Under the pieces are notes generated by a model. It had not been told where the DNA came from. It ran no database searches and saw only the letters and a program-made list of their open reading frames with translations. Position numbers and translations under genes: made by a program. Shown here in pieces: positions 17,418 through 25,510 of a DNA stretch of 64,000 bases (position 1 is its first letter; each line of letters starts with the position of its first letter). This DNA is from Actibacterium sp. XHP0104 (GTDB lineage: Bacteria > Pseudomonadota > Alphaproteobacteria > Rhodobacterales > Rhodobacteraceae), in NCBI RefSeq assembly GCF_025751515.1, contig NZ_JAOWLE010000003.1, forward strand, positions 233,895 through 297,894, in the 5' to 3' direction.

Positions 17418-18377
17418 ATGACCGCCCCTTCTCACAGCTCTGACCGCGCGCCGGTCTTTCTGTTCGGTGCGCTGCGGTCGGGCACGACCGTGTTCCGGCT
17501 GATGCTGAACGCGCATGACAAGATCGGCAATCCGGGCGAGATGGACTTTCTGTTCGACTATCTCGACCGTGACCCCAACCATGCGACGGGCTGGCGCTAT
17601 CGCGTGGCTGATCTAGAAAACAGCCGGATCTTTCGCGCCACGGGCCTGACCATCACGCCCGGTTGCGAGGGGCTGGATCTGCTGGAAAGCTTCCTGGATC
17701 AGCTGCAAGAGCGGCAGCCGGGCAAACTGCTTTCCATCAACCTGCATCGCAATATCGGCCGTGTGGCGGATGTGCTGCCGAGGGCTCGCATCATCCATAT
17801 GCTGCGCGATCCGCGCGATGTGGCGCGGTCGTCGATCGGCATGGGCTGGGCCGGCACGCTGTATCACGGGGTCGAGCACTGGATCGGCACCGAGCGCGAC
17901 TGGGATGCCACCGCGCCGCGGTTTCCCGCCGATCAAGTGCTGACCCTGACCTACGAGGATCTCTTTCGCGACATCGACACCACGCTGCGCCGGGTCTGCG
18001 ATTTTCTGGGCGTGCCCTTTACCGAGGCGATGCTGAGCTATCACGAAAACACCACCTACAGCCCGCCCGACGTGTCGCTGGTGGAACAATGGCGGCGCAA
18101 ATCCACCCCGCGCGAGCTGGCTTTGGTCGAGGGCCGTGTGCAGGCCATGATGCTGGCGCGGGGCTATCAGCCCACCGGCCCCGGCGCTGCGCCGGGTGTG
18201 GTCGAGCGACTGGCCCTGACCTTGCAGAACAAGCGCCATGTCTGGGGCGTGGGCATCTCGCGCTTTGGCGCGCGGATCTTCCTGATGGAAAAACTGGCGC
18301 GCAAGCTGGGCCTGCGTGGGCTGCATCAGCGGCTGCGCGCGCAGATGAACGAAATGTCGGTCGAATACCTGAAATGA
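17418..18377 (+). CDS. Sulfotransferase family protein
   Basis: A 319-residue protein with the 5'-phosphosulfate-binding loop LFGALRSGTTVFRLML at about residues 11-26 and the 3'-phosphate-binding segment MLRDPRDVARSS at about 129-140, both hallmarks of PAPS-dependent sulfotransferases. It would place sulfate on a hydroxyl or amine of a sugar or other acceptor. It is in one transcription unit with xrtD. It is one of five such proteins in the EPS locus. The acceptor is unknown. Confidence 0.88.
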   Translation: MTAPSHSSDRAPVFLFGALRSGTTVFRLMLNAHDKIGNPGEMDFLFDYLDRDPNHATGWRYRVADLENSRIFRATGLTITPGCEGLDLLESFLDQLQERQPGKLLSINLHRNIGRVADVLPRARIIHMLRDPRDVARSSIGMGWAGTLYHGVEHWIGTERDWDATAPRFPADQVLTLTYEDLFRDIDTTLRRVCDFLGVPFTEAMLSYHENTTYSPPDVSLVEQWRRKSTPRELALVEGRVQAMMLARGYQPTGPGAAPGVVERLALTLQNKRHVWGVGISRFGARIFLMEKLARKLGLRGLHQRLRAQMNEMSVEYLK

Positions 18378-18403
18378 AAACGGCCCGCCTTGGCGGGCCG
18401 TTT
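18378..18403. terminator. Bidirectional terminator
   Basis: Perfect 12-bp arms AAACGGCCCGCC and GGCGGGCCGTTT with a TT loop, placed exactly between the convergent sulfotransferase gene and the giant-protein gene. A/T runs on both sides allow it to serve both strands. Confidence 0.88.
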
Positions 18404-18405
18404 CA

Positions 18406-21400
18406 TCAGAACTCCATGGCCATGATGTCGATCGTCACATAGCCCTTGGTGTATTGGCCGTGATCGTCGGTCGCCCAATATTCGAAACGCTCGGTCCCGA
18501 CCTTGTCGGGGTTGGGCGTATAGAGCAGCGTGCCGTCATCTTGCATATACAGCGAGCCGTGCAGCGGGTTGGTAAACCCGTCGATGCGCAGTTCCTGACC
18601 ATCCGGATCATAGTCGTTAGCCAGAACATCCAGCACGATCGCCTGTTCCTGATAGGTGGCGGCGTAATCATTGCCGGTCACCGGGGCGCCGCCTTCCAGC
18701 TCGATAAAGCCGTTGTTGATCGCGCCGATTTTGGTCAGCTGCTCATCGGTGGCATTCAGCGTGATCACATGGGCGAATTTATACAGCTCGCCCGTGGCGC
18801 GGTCAGCGATGAAGTCTTCGACGAACATCACCTTGCGGCCATCGGCGGTCTCGTAATAGCCCTCTTGCTGCAACAGGGCCTGGATGCCCTTCATGTTGTC
18901 GACATACTGGTAGTCACCTTCGAACTGCCGGTCACGAGATCCGATCGAGTCGGTCTTGATGCCATCGAACACCAGGTGATCGTTCAGCGTCAGCGTGGTC
19001 GCGCCCTGCATATTGAACTCCAGCCGGCCCTCGACCAGATCCTCAGAGGTCAGGAACGTGTGGCGCGCGGGGTCATAGCCGATCATATCGGTTTTGGTGT
19101 TCAGGATGACGACGTCGATCAGATTGTGATCAATGTCCTCGTCCGTAGCGGTATCCTGAATGCGCTGTTCAAAATCGATGCCCACATTGAAGTTCTCGAT
19201 CGTCAGGCCGTTGACGGTCAGGTCAAAGGTCAGGTGGCCAAAGTTAAAGCCCGTATCGGTCGAGGCCACGCGATCGGTGTTGTAGGTGCCGATCAGATCG
19301 AAATCTTTCAGCGTGTAATGCGAGGTATAGGTGATATCCGTGCCGTTCGAGGTTTCCCAGTTCAGGAACCCGGTCATGACAGTGCGAATATCGTGTTTCT
19401 GTACCGGGCCTGCCTTGATGACAATCAGGCCGGTGTGGGTGCCGAAGGCCTCGTTATCGTGGAAACCCTGAATAGGCGCCTTGTCGACCGACATTTTCTC
19501 GCTGCCATAGGCGATTTCAGTGAAATCCAAATTGTCGGCATCGGGCATCTCGGGAGACCGGCGGGTCATCCAGACATAGCCATTGTTCGTGTTCGCGGCG
19601 ATGTTATGTGCCGCTTCAACCAGGCGGCCGGCAAAGAAGAACCCGTCGCCGGTACGGCCGTTATCATGACGTTCGACATCCTCGCCCGCCTTGACCTTGG
19701 GCGCGCCATAGCCGATCCCCTCGGACCGGATGGCCATGTTTTCCCACCAGATGCCGGTCTCGTCACCATCCTCGGCGGCAAAGGCCGCGCCGAACACGTC
19801 GAACGCGATGTTCGAGATGAAATCGGCATTGCTGGAATGGTGCACAAAACCCCAGCCGGGCGACCCATCGACGATGTTGCCCAGCGCGATGGCCGGATTG
19901 TCCTGATCCTCGGTGCCGGTGCGGTGGAAGTGGAACGCATACCGGCCCTTGACGTTGCTGTCGTACTCGACCGTTTCCAGGCTGGCGACATCGAATGCAG
20001 GCTGCGATTTGTCGGTGCGGCCCAGATCGACAAAGCCTGCAAAGCGCACATCGACATCCTGATTGTGCATGAACATCACGTGGCCACGCTGGTTCACCGG
20101 GGTGGCGTCGCCATCTTCGCTGGACACGGTGATGTTGCGGGTCATGTTGGCCACATAGGCGAACAGGTCCTCGCGCGGCGTGTCGTGATCGTAGGTCAGC
20201 GGGCGGTTCAGCGTGATCGTGTTGCCGTTGATCGCGGTGATAAAGACCTCTTCATCCTCGCTTTCGATATATTGCAGGCGGTCACCGACCCAGGTCCAGC
20301 CGGTCTTGTGGGTGCCGGTCAGCACCAGCTTGTCGCCGATGTTCCAGTTGTCGGGAATGCCTTGCAGCTGGATGACGGTATCGCCAGCCATGGGGGCGGT
20401 CGATACTTCCAGGTATTCGGTCTTTTCGGCACCGTGAATTTCGGCCTGGCCGTGCGAGATGATGCCGCGCGACAGCAGGGTGGGATCCCAGCTGGTGTCG
20501 ATGTTTCCGTTGTTGGCGATCACGATGTTGACGTTGACGCCATCTTCGATCGGGTTGTCGGCGGTGCCGATTTCCAGCCGCGCGCCGTGGGTCACGACCA
20601 TGGTGTCGACCACCATCTTCGAGTCGACATTCGTGGCAAAGGTCAGTTCGCCATCGACGCGCACGGTGAACAGCGAGGCATCGCTTTCGCCGTTGTAACG
20701 CACCGAGATATCGCTGGGGATCAGAACCTTGGCGCCGTCGCCGGGGATGATGCCGTTATACCATGTGTCGGGGTCGAACCAGTCGCCGTCATTCACCGCG
20801 ACATGGGTCGCACCGCTGCGGGGCACCAGGTTCAGAACCTGACCGTGTTCGACCATCTTGGTCATGTCGTCCATGTGCATGGCGTGCTCGGGCATCGTCA
20901 TGACGCTTTCGACATAGGCGTCGATCTCGGCCTGGGTCTTGCCGGCAGTGCCGGTCCAGCCGGTGCCGCCGTCATGGCCGTCATGGCCGTCATGGGTGCC
21001 GCCACCCATATCCATGTCGCCGCCCATATCCATGCCACCGTCACCGCCGGTGTCACCGCCCATATCCATGCCGCCATCGGTGCCGGAATCGCCACCCATG
21101 TCCATGCCGCCGTCGGTGCCTCCACCGGTTTCGCCGCCCATGTCCATGCCACCGTCGGTCTCACCGCCGGTATCGCCACCCATATCCATGCCGCCGCCGG
21201 TCTCACCACCGCCGGTTTCCATCTCATCCATGGTCAGGGCACTGAGGCTGTCGCCGGAAATCACCTGGCGCTGGCCACCCGAATCGGGGCCTTCCCATTC
21301 CAGGCTCAGGGTCTGGCCGCCGGATTTCTCGAAATACAGCACCTCGATCTGGTGCGCGCCGGCGGTCAGGTCGAGGGTGATCGACTTGGTCACCGCGCCG

Positions 21401-22410
21401 TGGGTGCCGTCATTGTCGACGACCATCTCGCCATCAATGAACAGGGCCGAACCATCGTCCGAACGCAGGTAGATCGTATAGCTGCCCATGGTTTCGACAT
21501 TCAGCGCGCCGAAGTAACGGGCGGCAAAGCGGTTGGTCGGGCCACCTTCCCAAAAGGCGACATCGCTGCCACCGACATTCAGCTCGGACACGATGCCGGT
21601 GGCATCGGGCAAGGCGCTGAAATTGATGTTGTAGATCGAGCTGACCCACGAACCGATCGTATGATATTCGGCATAAAGACCCTGCCGCATGGTCTGGTCG
21701 CCGCCATCGGCTCCGGTGTCGGCAGGATCTTCGCCGCCGGTACCACCATCGGTAGGCTCTTCACCACCCGTGCCGCCATCGGTCGGCTGTTCGCCACCCG
21801 TGCCACCATCGGTAGGTTCTTCACCGCCGGTACCGCCATCGGTAGGTTCTTCGCCACCAGTGTCGCCGTCGGTCGGCTGTTCGCCGCCCGTGTCGCCGTC
21901 GCCATTATCAATCGGATCGGCCCAGGCCGTGGCGTCAACCAGCACACGCTCGCCGTTGGTATCTGCGCCCATCCATTCAAAGGTCAGCAGCGGGTCGCCG
22001 CGCGAGGCCAGGTAGAACAGGTCGAAGTCATAGTCGCCCTCGGCCAGCTGGAAGGTGATCGCGTGATACTGCGTGCCGCCCGACTTGGACATGGTCTCGC
22101 TGCCAAGAACGCCGTCAATCGACAGTTCGGCGCTGCCATTGGCAGTGATGTAAAAGGTATATTCGCCGGCTTGGGTGATGCGGATCGTGCCGTGACTTTG
22201 CATGGCCAGCTTATTGGTCGCCGGCATCTGCATCGCATCAAAGGCGGTGGTCGTGTCTACAACCGTCGAGTCAACCGAGAAGGTCGGATCGGCCGAAAAA
22301 TTGACATCCGACAGCTTTCGGATGCGCGCTTTGGTATCGTCGAGCACATAGTACTCGATCGTGAAAGACAGCGCATTTTCAGTGTCGCTGGTAACCTGCT
22401 CAATCATCAT
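18406..22410 (-). CDS. Giant PA14/G8/beta-helix surface protein
   Basis: A 1334-residue protein; start taken as the ATG at 22408-22410 (MMIEQV), since the frame upstream is basic and low in domain character. Domain order: PA14 (about 10-140), a repeat linker of PTDGG-TGGE units (about 170-230), second PA14 (about 240-395), a Met/Asp/Gly- and His-rich linker (about 400-480), a G8 domain (about 540-650), a right-handed beta-helix with GRYAFHFHR (about 825) and FAAEDGDETG like CEMIP/TMEM2 proteins, and a C-terminal cadherin/Ig-like domain (VLANDYDPDG, about 1255). There is no signal peptide, so the type I system at 8650-13212 is the likely exporter. PA14 and G8 proteins bind or act on carbohydrates; adhesin or EPS-binding enzyme is inferred. 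Confidence 0.9.
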   Translation of the reverse strand: MMIEQVTSDTENALSFTIEYYVLDDTKARIRKLSDVNFSADPTFSVDSTVVDTTTAFDAMQMPATNKLAMQSHGTIRITQAGEYTFYITANGSAELSIDGVLGSETMSKSGGTQYHAITFQLAEGDYDFDLFYLASRGDPLLTFEWMGADTNGERVLVDATAWADPIDNGDGDTGGEQPTDGDTGGEEPTDGGTGGEEPTDGGTGGEQPTDGGTGGEEPTDGGTGGEDPADTGADGGDQTMRQGLYAEYHTIGSWVSSIYNINFSALPDATGIVSELNVGGSDVAFWEGGPTNRFAARYFGALNVETMGSYTIYLRSDDGSALFIDGEMVVDNDGTHGAVTKSITLDLTAGAHQIEVLYFEKSGGQTLSLEWEGPDSGGQRQVISGDSLSALTMDEMETGGGETGGGMDMGGDTGGETDGGMDMGGETGGGTDGGMDMGGDSGTDGGMDMGGDTGGDGGMDMGGDMDMGGGTHDGHDGHDGGTGWTGTAGKTQAEIDAYVESVMTMPEHAMHMDDMTKMVEHGQVLNLVPRSGATHVAVNDGDWFDPDTWYNGIIPGDGAKVLIPSDISVRYNGESDASLFTVRVDGELTFATNVDSKMVVDTMVVTHGARLEIGTADNPIEDGVNVNIVIANNGNIDTSWDPTLLSRGIISHGQAEIHGAEKTEYLEVSTAPMAGDTVIQLQGIPDNWNIGDKLVLTGTHKTGWTWVGDRLQYIESEDEEVFITAINGNTITLNRPLTYDHDTPREDLFAYVANMTRNITVSSEDGDATPVNQRGHVMFMHNQDVDVRFAGFVDLGRTDKSQPAFDVASLETVEYDSNVKGRYAFHFHRTGTEDQDNPAIALGNIVDGSPGWGFVHHSSNADFISNIAFDVFGAAFAAEDGDETGIWWENMAIRSEGIGYGAPKVKAGEDVERHDNGRTGDGFFFAGRLVEAAHNIAANTNNGYVWMTRRSPEMPDADNLDFTEIAYGSEKMSVDKAPIQGFHDNEAFGTHTGLIVIKAGPVQKHDIRTVMTGFLNWETSNGTDITYTSHYTLKDFDLIGTYNTDRVASTDTGFNFGHLTFDLTVNGLTIENFNVGIDFEQRIQDTATDEDIDHNLIDVVILNTKTDMIGYDPARHTFLTSEDLVEGRLEFNMQGATTLTLNDHLVFDGIKTDSIGSRDRQFEGDYQYVDNMKGIQALLQQEGYYETADGRKVMFVEDFIADRATGELYKFAHVITLNATDEQLTKIGAINNGFIELEGGAPVTGNDYAATYQEQAIVLDVLANDYDPDGQELRIDGFTNPLHGSLYMQDDGTLLYTPNPDKVGTERFEYWATDDHGQYTKGYVTIDIMAMEF
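20965..21230 (-). repeat. Met/Asp/Gly- and His-rich coding repeat
   Basis: Within the giant gene, the sequence encodes repeated GGMDMGGDTGG-like units followed by a HDGHDGHDGG stretch. It forms the linker between the second PA14 domain and the G8 domain. Unit lengths vary, unlike the exact 30-bp repeat further upstream in the same gene. Confidence 0.85.
21721..21900 (-). repeat. Six tandem 30-bp coding repeats
   Basis: Six in-register units of 30 bp, each encoding a variant of DGGTGGEEPT. They form the acidic linker between the two PA14 domains. Because units are nearly identical, copy number may vary between strains and could be mis-assembled. Confidence 0.9.
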
Positions 22411-22821
22411 GACGGGACGTCCATATCTGCCTCGTTTTGTCGGTTTGTCGCCGAGCTGTTTGGTTTCAACGCGGCGCGCTCGTGAAAAAAATGCGGCAGA
22501 ACTCCTAACGACCCGTTTCGCCCCCGGAACCAATCGGCCCGAAAGTCGCGAAAATTGAAGCTATTAGGAAACTTTAGACACACCTTCTCCGGTCACATTC
22601 CGGCCACAAACCGGTATGCGTCACGGAGTCACCCGTTACGAAAGCCACAGATTTCCAAGAACTGCCTGAAATGGCGGGGCTGGCCCCACGCGCTTGTTAT
22701 GCTTCCCGTATGGGCAAGCGCGTCTGGGCCCGCAACCGATGGCGGGCGGGGCGCCGAAATTGGGCAGATTACCGCCCAAATCGATCAGAAGGTGGGGGGG
22801 ATTTCGCCTAGGGCGCCGCCG
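22411..22821. other. Gene-free stretch upstream of the giant gene
   Basis: About 410 bases with no supported gene. It should hold the promoter of the giant gene. Apart from closely spaced CCGG tetranucleotides near 22590-22620, no structure was seen. Confidence 0.45.
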
Positions 22822-23091
22822 CTAGAACTTGAAGCTGAAGTGGTCTTGCCACTGCGAAGTGACGAAATCGCTTTTGGAGGATTTGTTGCTAAGCGCGGCG
22901 GGCCGGCGCGGCGCGGGGCTGGGAACATGTTCGCCCTGCATCAGCACCGGTTGGGCCACACGGGGCCGCGGCGCGGGATCAACCGGCGTGGCCTTTTGAT
23001 TGAGAATATAGAACAGCGCCTCGCGTTTTCCGCGCAGCTCTTGCGGAACGGTGACGTCCTTGTTCGCGCCGATCAGAGGTTCATGTTTCAT
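22822..23091 (-). CDS. Small hypothetical protein
   Basis: An 89-residue protein if started at the ATG at 23089-23091 (MKHEPLIGANKDVT); the frame extends to 23163 but with low-quality sequence. It is basic, proline-rich in the middle (PVDPAPRPRVAQP), with a helical segment VPQELRGKREALFYILN and an aromatic C-terminus (FSFKF). No signal peptide, membrane helix or known family seen. It sits between a GT4 gene and the giant gene, on the same strand as both. Real coding is plausible but not certain. Confidence 0.45.
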   Translation of the reverse strand: MKHEPLIGANKDVTVPQELRGKREALFYILNQKATPVDPAPRPRVAQPVLMQGEHVPSPAPRRPAALSNKSSKSDFVTSQWQDHFSFKF

Positions 23092-23225
23092 GCCCAGCCC
23101 TACCCGATGGGCAGGACGCGCGCCTCGCATGATCGCGGGTGCCGCCTGACGGCCCCCCACCATACCGGATTATCCGACCGGTCTTGCGCTGCATATCGCC
23201 TGCCCTTTTGCGGCGATCCGGATGC

Positions 23226-24482
23226 TTACGATCCGCTTAGCGCCGCGTCATAGATTTCTAGTATCCGGTCCACTTTCTTTTCCCAGTCGAACTGGCTGTG
23301 GATTTTCCGAATGCCTGCCTCGCCCATAGTATGCCGTTTTTCGGGGGCTTTCGCCAAGGTGAAAAACGCATCGGCCAGTCGGTCGGCGAAATCGTCGCGT
23401 GGGGCGGGGTCGACCAGGATGCCGCAGCTGTCATCCAGGTAATCGGCCGGGCCGCCCCAATTGGCGGCGATGACCGGGCGGCCCATGCTCATGGCCTCGA
23501 GCACGACCGCGCCGCCGCATTCATGCAGAGAGGCCAGCACCAGCGCATCCGCCTGGCGCAGATGCTGCGCGCATTCGGCCTGGGGACGATAGCCCAGAAA
23601 GCGCACATGATCGCCCAGGCCCAGGCGCGCGGCCTGCACCTCTAGCCCCGATCGCTCGGGACCGTCGCCCAGCACGGTCAGGGTCACATCGGCGCCCATC
23701 TCGCGGGCGCGGGCGATGGCGCGCAGGGTGAAATCCATGCCCTTGAGCCGGATCAGCCGCCCCATGAACACCAGCCGCAACGCGCCGGGCACCGCCGCGG
23801 GCGCCTCGTCGGGCTGCGACCAGACCGACAGGTCGACGCCGTTTTCCACCAGCTCGATCACATTCGGATGCCGCACGGGCAGCGCCGCGCGGGTGCGTTC
23901 ATTGGCCACCAGCAACACCGCCGCGTGGCGTTTGCCGGGGATCAGCCGGTTCGCCAGCGGCCCCAGGTGGCGCGCGGCACGGGTAAAGATCTGCTCGGCG
24001 CGGCTGTCGTAGTCCTCATAGCCGGGCGGGTAGGACATGTTGCCGTTCATCGGCCCGATCACCACCGGCACGCCAAGGCCATGAATGCTGGACGGCCCGC
24101 GCGGCGACACCGGGATCGGCTGGTGGATGACATCAACCTGCCCCTGCGCGATCAGCTGGCGGATCAGGCGTTTCTGATACACCTCGTTGATCTGGCCGAC
24201 GATGTTGCCAAACACCGGCTTGCGAATGGCCGTGGGCAGCGGCTTGCCCAGCCGCCAGACATTGCGGTGCCAGGCGGTGTCTTCGATGAAATGCACATCG
24301 TCCAGAAAGGGCGCCAGCGTCTCTGACAGGTCGGGCCGGTTGCGGCTATGGGCGATCAGCTTGGCCGGGTGGCCGCGCTGGCGCAGAATCTGGAAATACT
24401 TGACCGGCAGAAAGGCCTCGCCGCCAATGCGCGACGCGGCGTTCTGGGCCACGATCAGAACCTTGGGGCGGTCAGCGGCCAT
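23226..24482 (-). CDS. Glycosyltransferase family 4
   Basis: A 418-residue GT-B fold glycosyltransferase. The start is the ATG at 24480-24482 (MAADRPKVLIVAQNAAS), which overlaps the end of the upstream gene by 11 bases. The C-terminal donor domain shows LVFMGRLIRLKGMDF, LTVLGDGPERSGL, VRFLGYRPQ and the acidic ASLHECGGAVVLEAMSMGRPVIA motif (E-x7-E type) that contacts the nucleotide-sugar. It works with the WecB/TagA-type gene upstream in one operon. Sugar unknown. Confidence 0.9.
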   Translation of the reverse strand: MAADRPKVLIVAQNAASRIGGEAFLPVKYFQILRQRGHPAKLIAHSRNRPDLSETLAPFLDDVHFIEDTAWHRNVWRLGKPLPTAIRKPVFGNIVGQINEVYQKRLIRQLIAQGQVDVIHQPIPVSPRGPSSIHGLGVPVVIGPMNGNMSYPPGYEDYDSRAEQIFTRAARHLGPLANRLIPGKRHAAVLLVANERTRAALPVRHPNVIELVENGVDLSVWSQPDEAPAAVPGALRLVFMGRLIRLKGMDFTLRAIARAREMGADVTLTVLGDGPERSGLEVQAARLGLGDHVRFLGYRPQAECAQHLRQADALVLASLHECGGAVVLEAMSMGRPVIAANWGGPADYLDDSCGILVDPAPRDDFADRLADAFFTLAKAPEKRHTMGEAGIRKIHSQFDWEKKVDRILEIYDAALSGS

Positions 24483-25254
24483 CCGCCCGATCCCCCTCAG
24501 AGCGGGCACGCATGGCCGGGCCGATCATCGCGCCCAGCACCACGAAACAGTCGAAATAGCGTTTGGCCAGGCGTTTGGGATTGCTGGCCATGCGCCAGAA
24601 CCATTCCATCGCGATGGCACGCACCCATTTCGGCGCGCGGGTTTGCGAGCCGGCGATGAAATCCAGCCCCGCACCGATCGACACGAACCCGCAGGCCGGC
24701 GCGATCTGCGCAGCGCGGGTGGCGACGATTTCCTGTTTCGGCGCGCCCAGCGCCAGGAAACAGACCTGCGCCCCGCTGTCGCGCAGCTGGGCCGCATAAT
24801 CGGCCACCTCGGCGCCATTGGGATCAAAGCCAAAGGGCGGCACGATCCGCGCCACGACGTTCAGCCCCGGATATTTGGCGCCCAGCCGTTCGGCCGCCAG
24901 CGCCAGCGTTTCTTCGGTCGAGCCCAGAAACGCCACCGGCGCCCCCACCCGCGCGGCCAGGGCGCAGATCGGGTCGATCAGCTCGGACCCGGGCACCAGC
25001 TCGACCGGGCGGTTGACCATCTTGCGCAGCCAGACGATCGGGTTGCCATCGGCCACAACATGGCTGTGCGCCCCATAGGCGGCACGAAACCCCGCGTCGT
25101 GGCGCAGCTTGACGATATGGTCGAGGTTCAGCGTGGCCACGGTAAATCCGCGCCCGTCCTTCAGGCAGGTTTCGATCTCGCGCAGCAGCGCGGCCTGCGT
25201 GGGGCAGTTCACCAGCGACAGGAAATCGACCGTCCGAGACCCTTGTTTCACCAA
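24472..25254 (-). CDS. WecB/TagA/CpsF family glycosyltransferase
   Basis: A 260-residue enzyme of the family that adds the second sugar (N-acetylmannosamine or its uronic acid in studied members) to a lipid-linked first sugar. Motifs: NLDHIVKLR, VADGNPIVWL, VAFLGSTEETL, ALGAPKQEI and the C-terminal APKWVRAIAMEWFWRM typical of the family. Start is TTG at 25252-25254 or the next codon, GTG; neither has a strong ribosome site, so the start is uncertain by one residue. It suggests an undecaprenyl-linked route for the EPS repeat. Confidence 0.9.
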   Translation of the reverse strand: MVKQGSRTVDFLSLVNCPTQAALLREIETCLKDGRGFTVATLNLDHIVKLRHDAGFRAAYGAHSHVVADGNPIVWLRKMVNRPVELVPGSELIDPICALAARVGAPVAFLGSTEETLALAAERLGAKYPGLNVVARIVPPFGFDPNGAEVADYAAQLRDSGAQVCFLALGAPKQEIVATRAAQIAPACGFVSIGAGLDFIAGSQTRAPKWVRAIAMEWFWRMASNPKRLAKRYFDCFVVLGAMIGPAMRARSEGDRADGR

Positions 25255-25510
25255 AACACATATACCCCGTAGCTACCGGCCTGACGGCCCGTTTCTTGAT
25301 GGCTTACCCATTACGCGCTGTCCACACCAGCCGCGCAACAATTTCCTGTGGCGGGTTCTATTGTCTGTTTTTGCCAAAATCTTGACGGCATTAAGGTTTA
25401 CGGGTTTTGACAGCCGCCAAGGCGTAACCCATAACTGTGCCGACCCTTATCACGTTGTTTTCCCGTATGCGCACCGCCCGTTTCCCCCGTTTTCGCGAAG
25501 GCCCCCCGGC

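Noticed and set aside
15609..17582. Long minus-strand frame opposite the exosortase gene
   Set aside because: Antisense shadow of XrtD, which has all catalytic motifs; the translated product is extremely rich in Gln/His/Asp with no domain.
21721..21900. Possible CRISPR-like array (regular 30-bp repeats)
   Set aside because: There are no spacers; the repeats abut and encode in-frame DGGTGGEEPT units of the giant protein. No cas genes are present.
18454..22485. Very long open frame (over 1300 codons) on the plus strand opposite the giant surface protein gene
   Set aside because: It is exactly antisense to a gene with several recognisable domains and arises from high GC and codon bias; its translation has no domain and is rich in His/Gln/Gly typical of antisense frames.
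25109..25510. N-terminal extension of the adenylation fusion gene
   Set aside because: This part is antisense to the WecB/TagA-type gene and an intergenic stretch; the natural start with matching codon use is the ATG at 25511.
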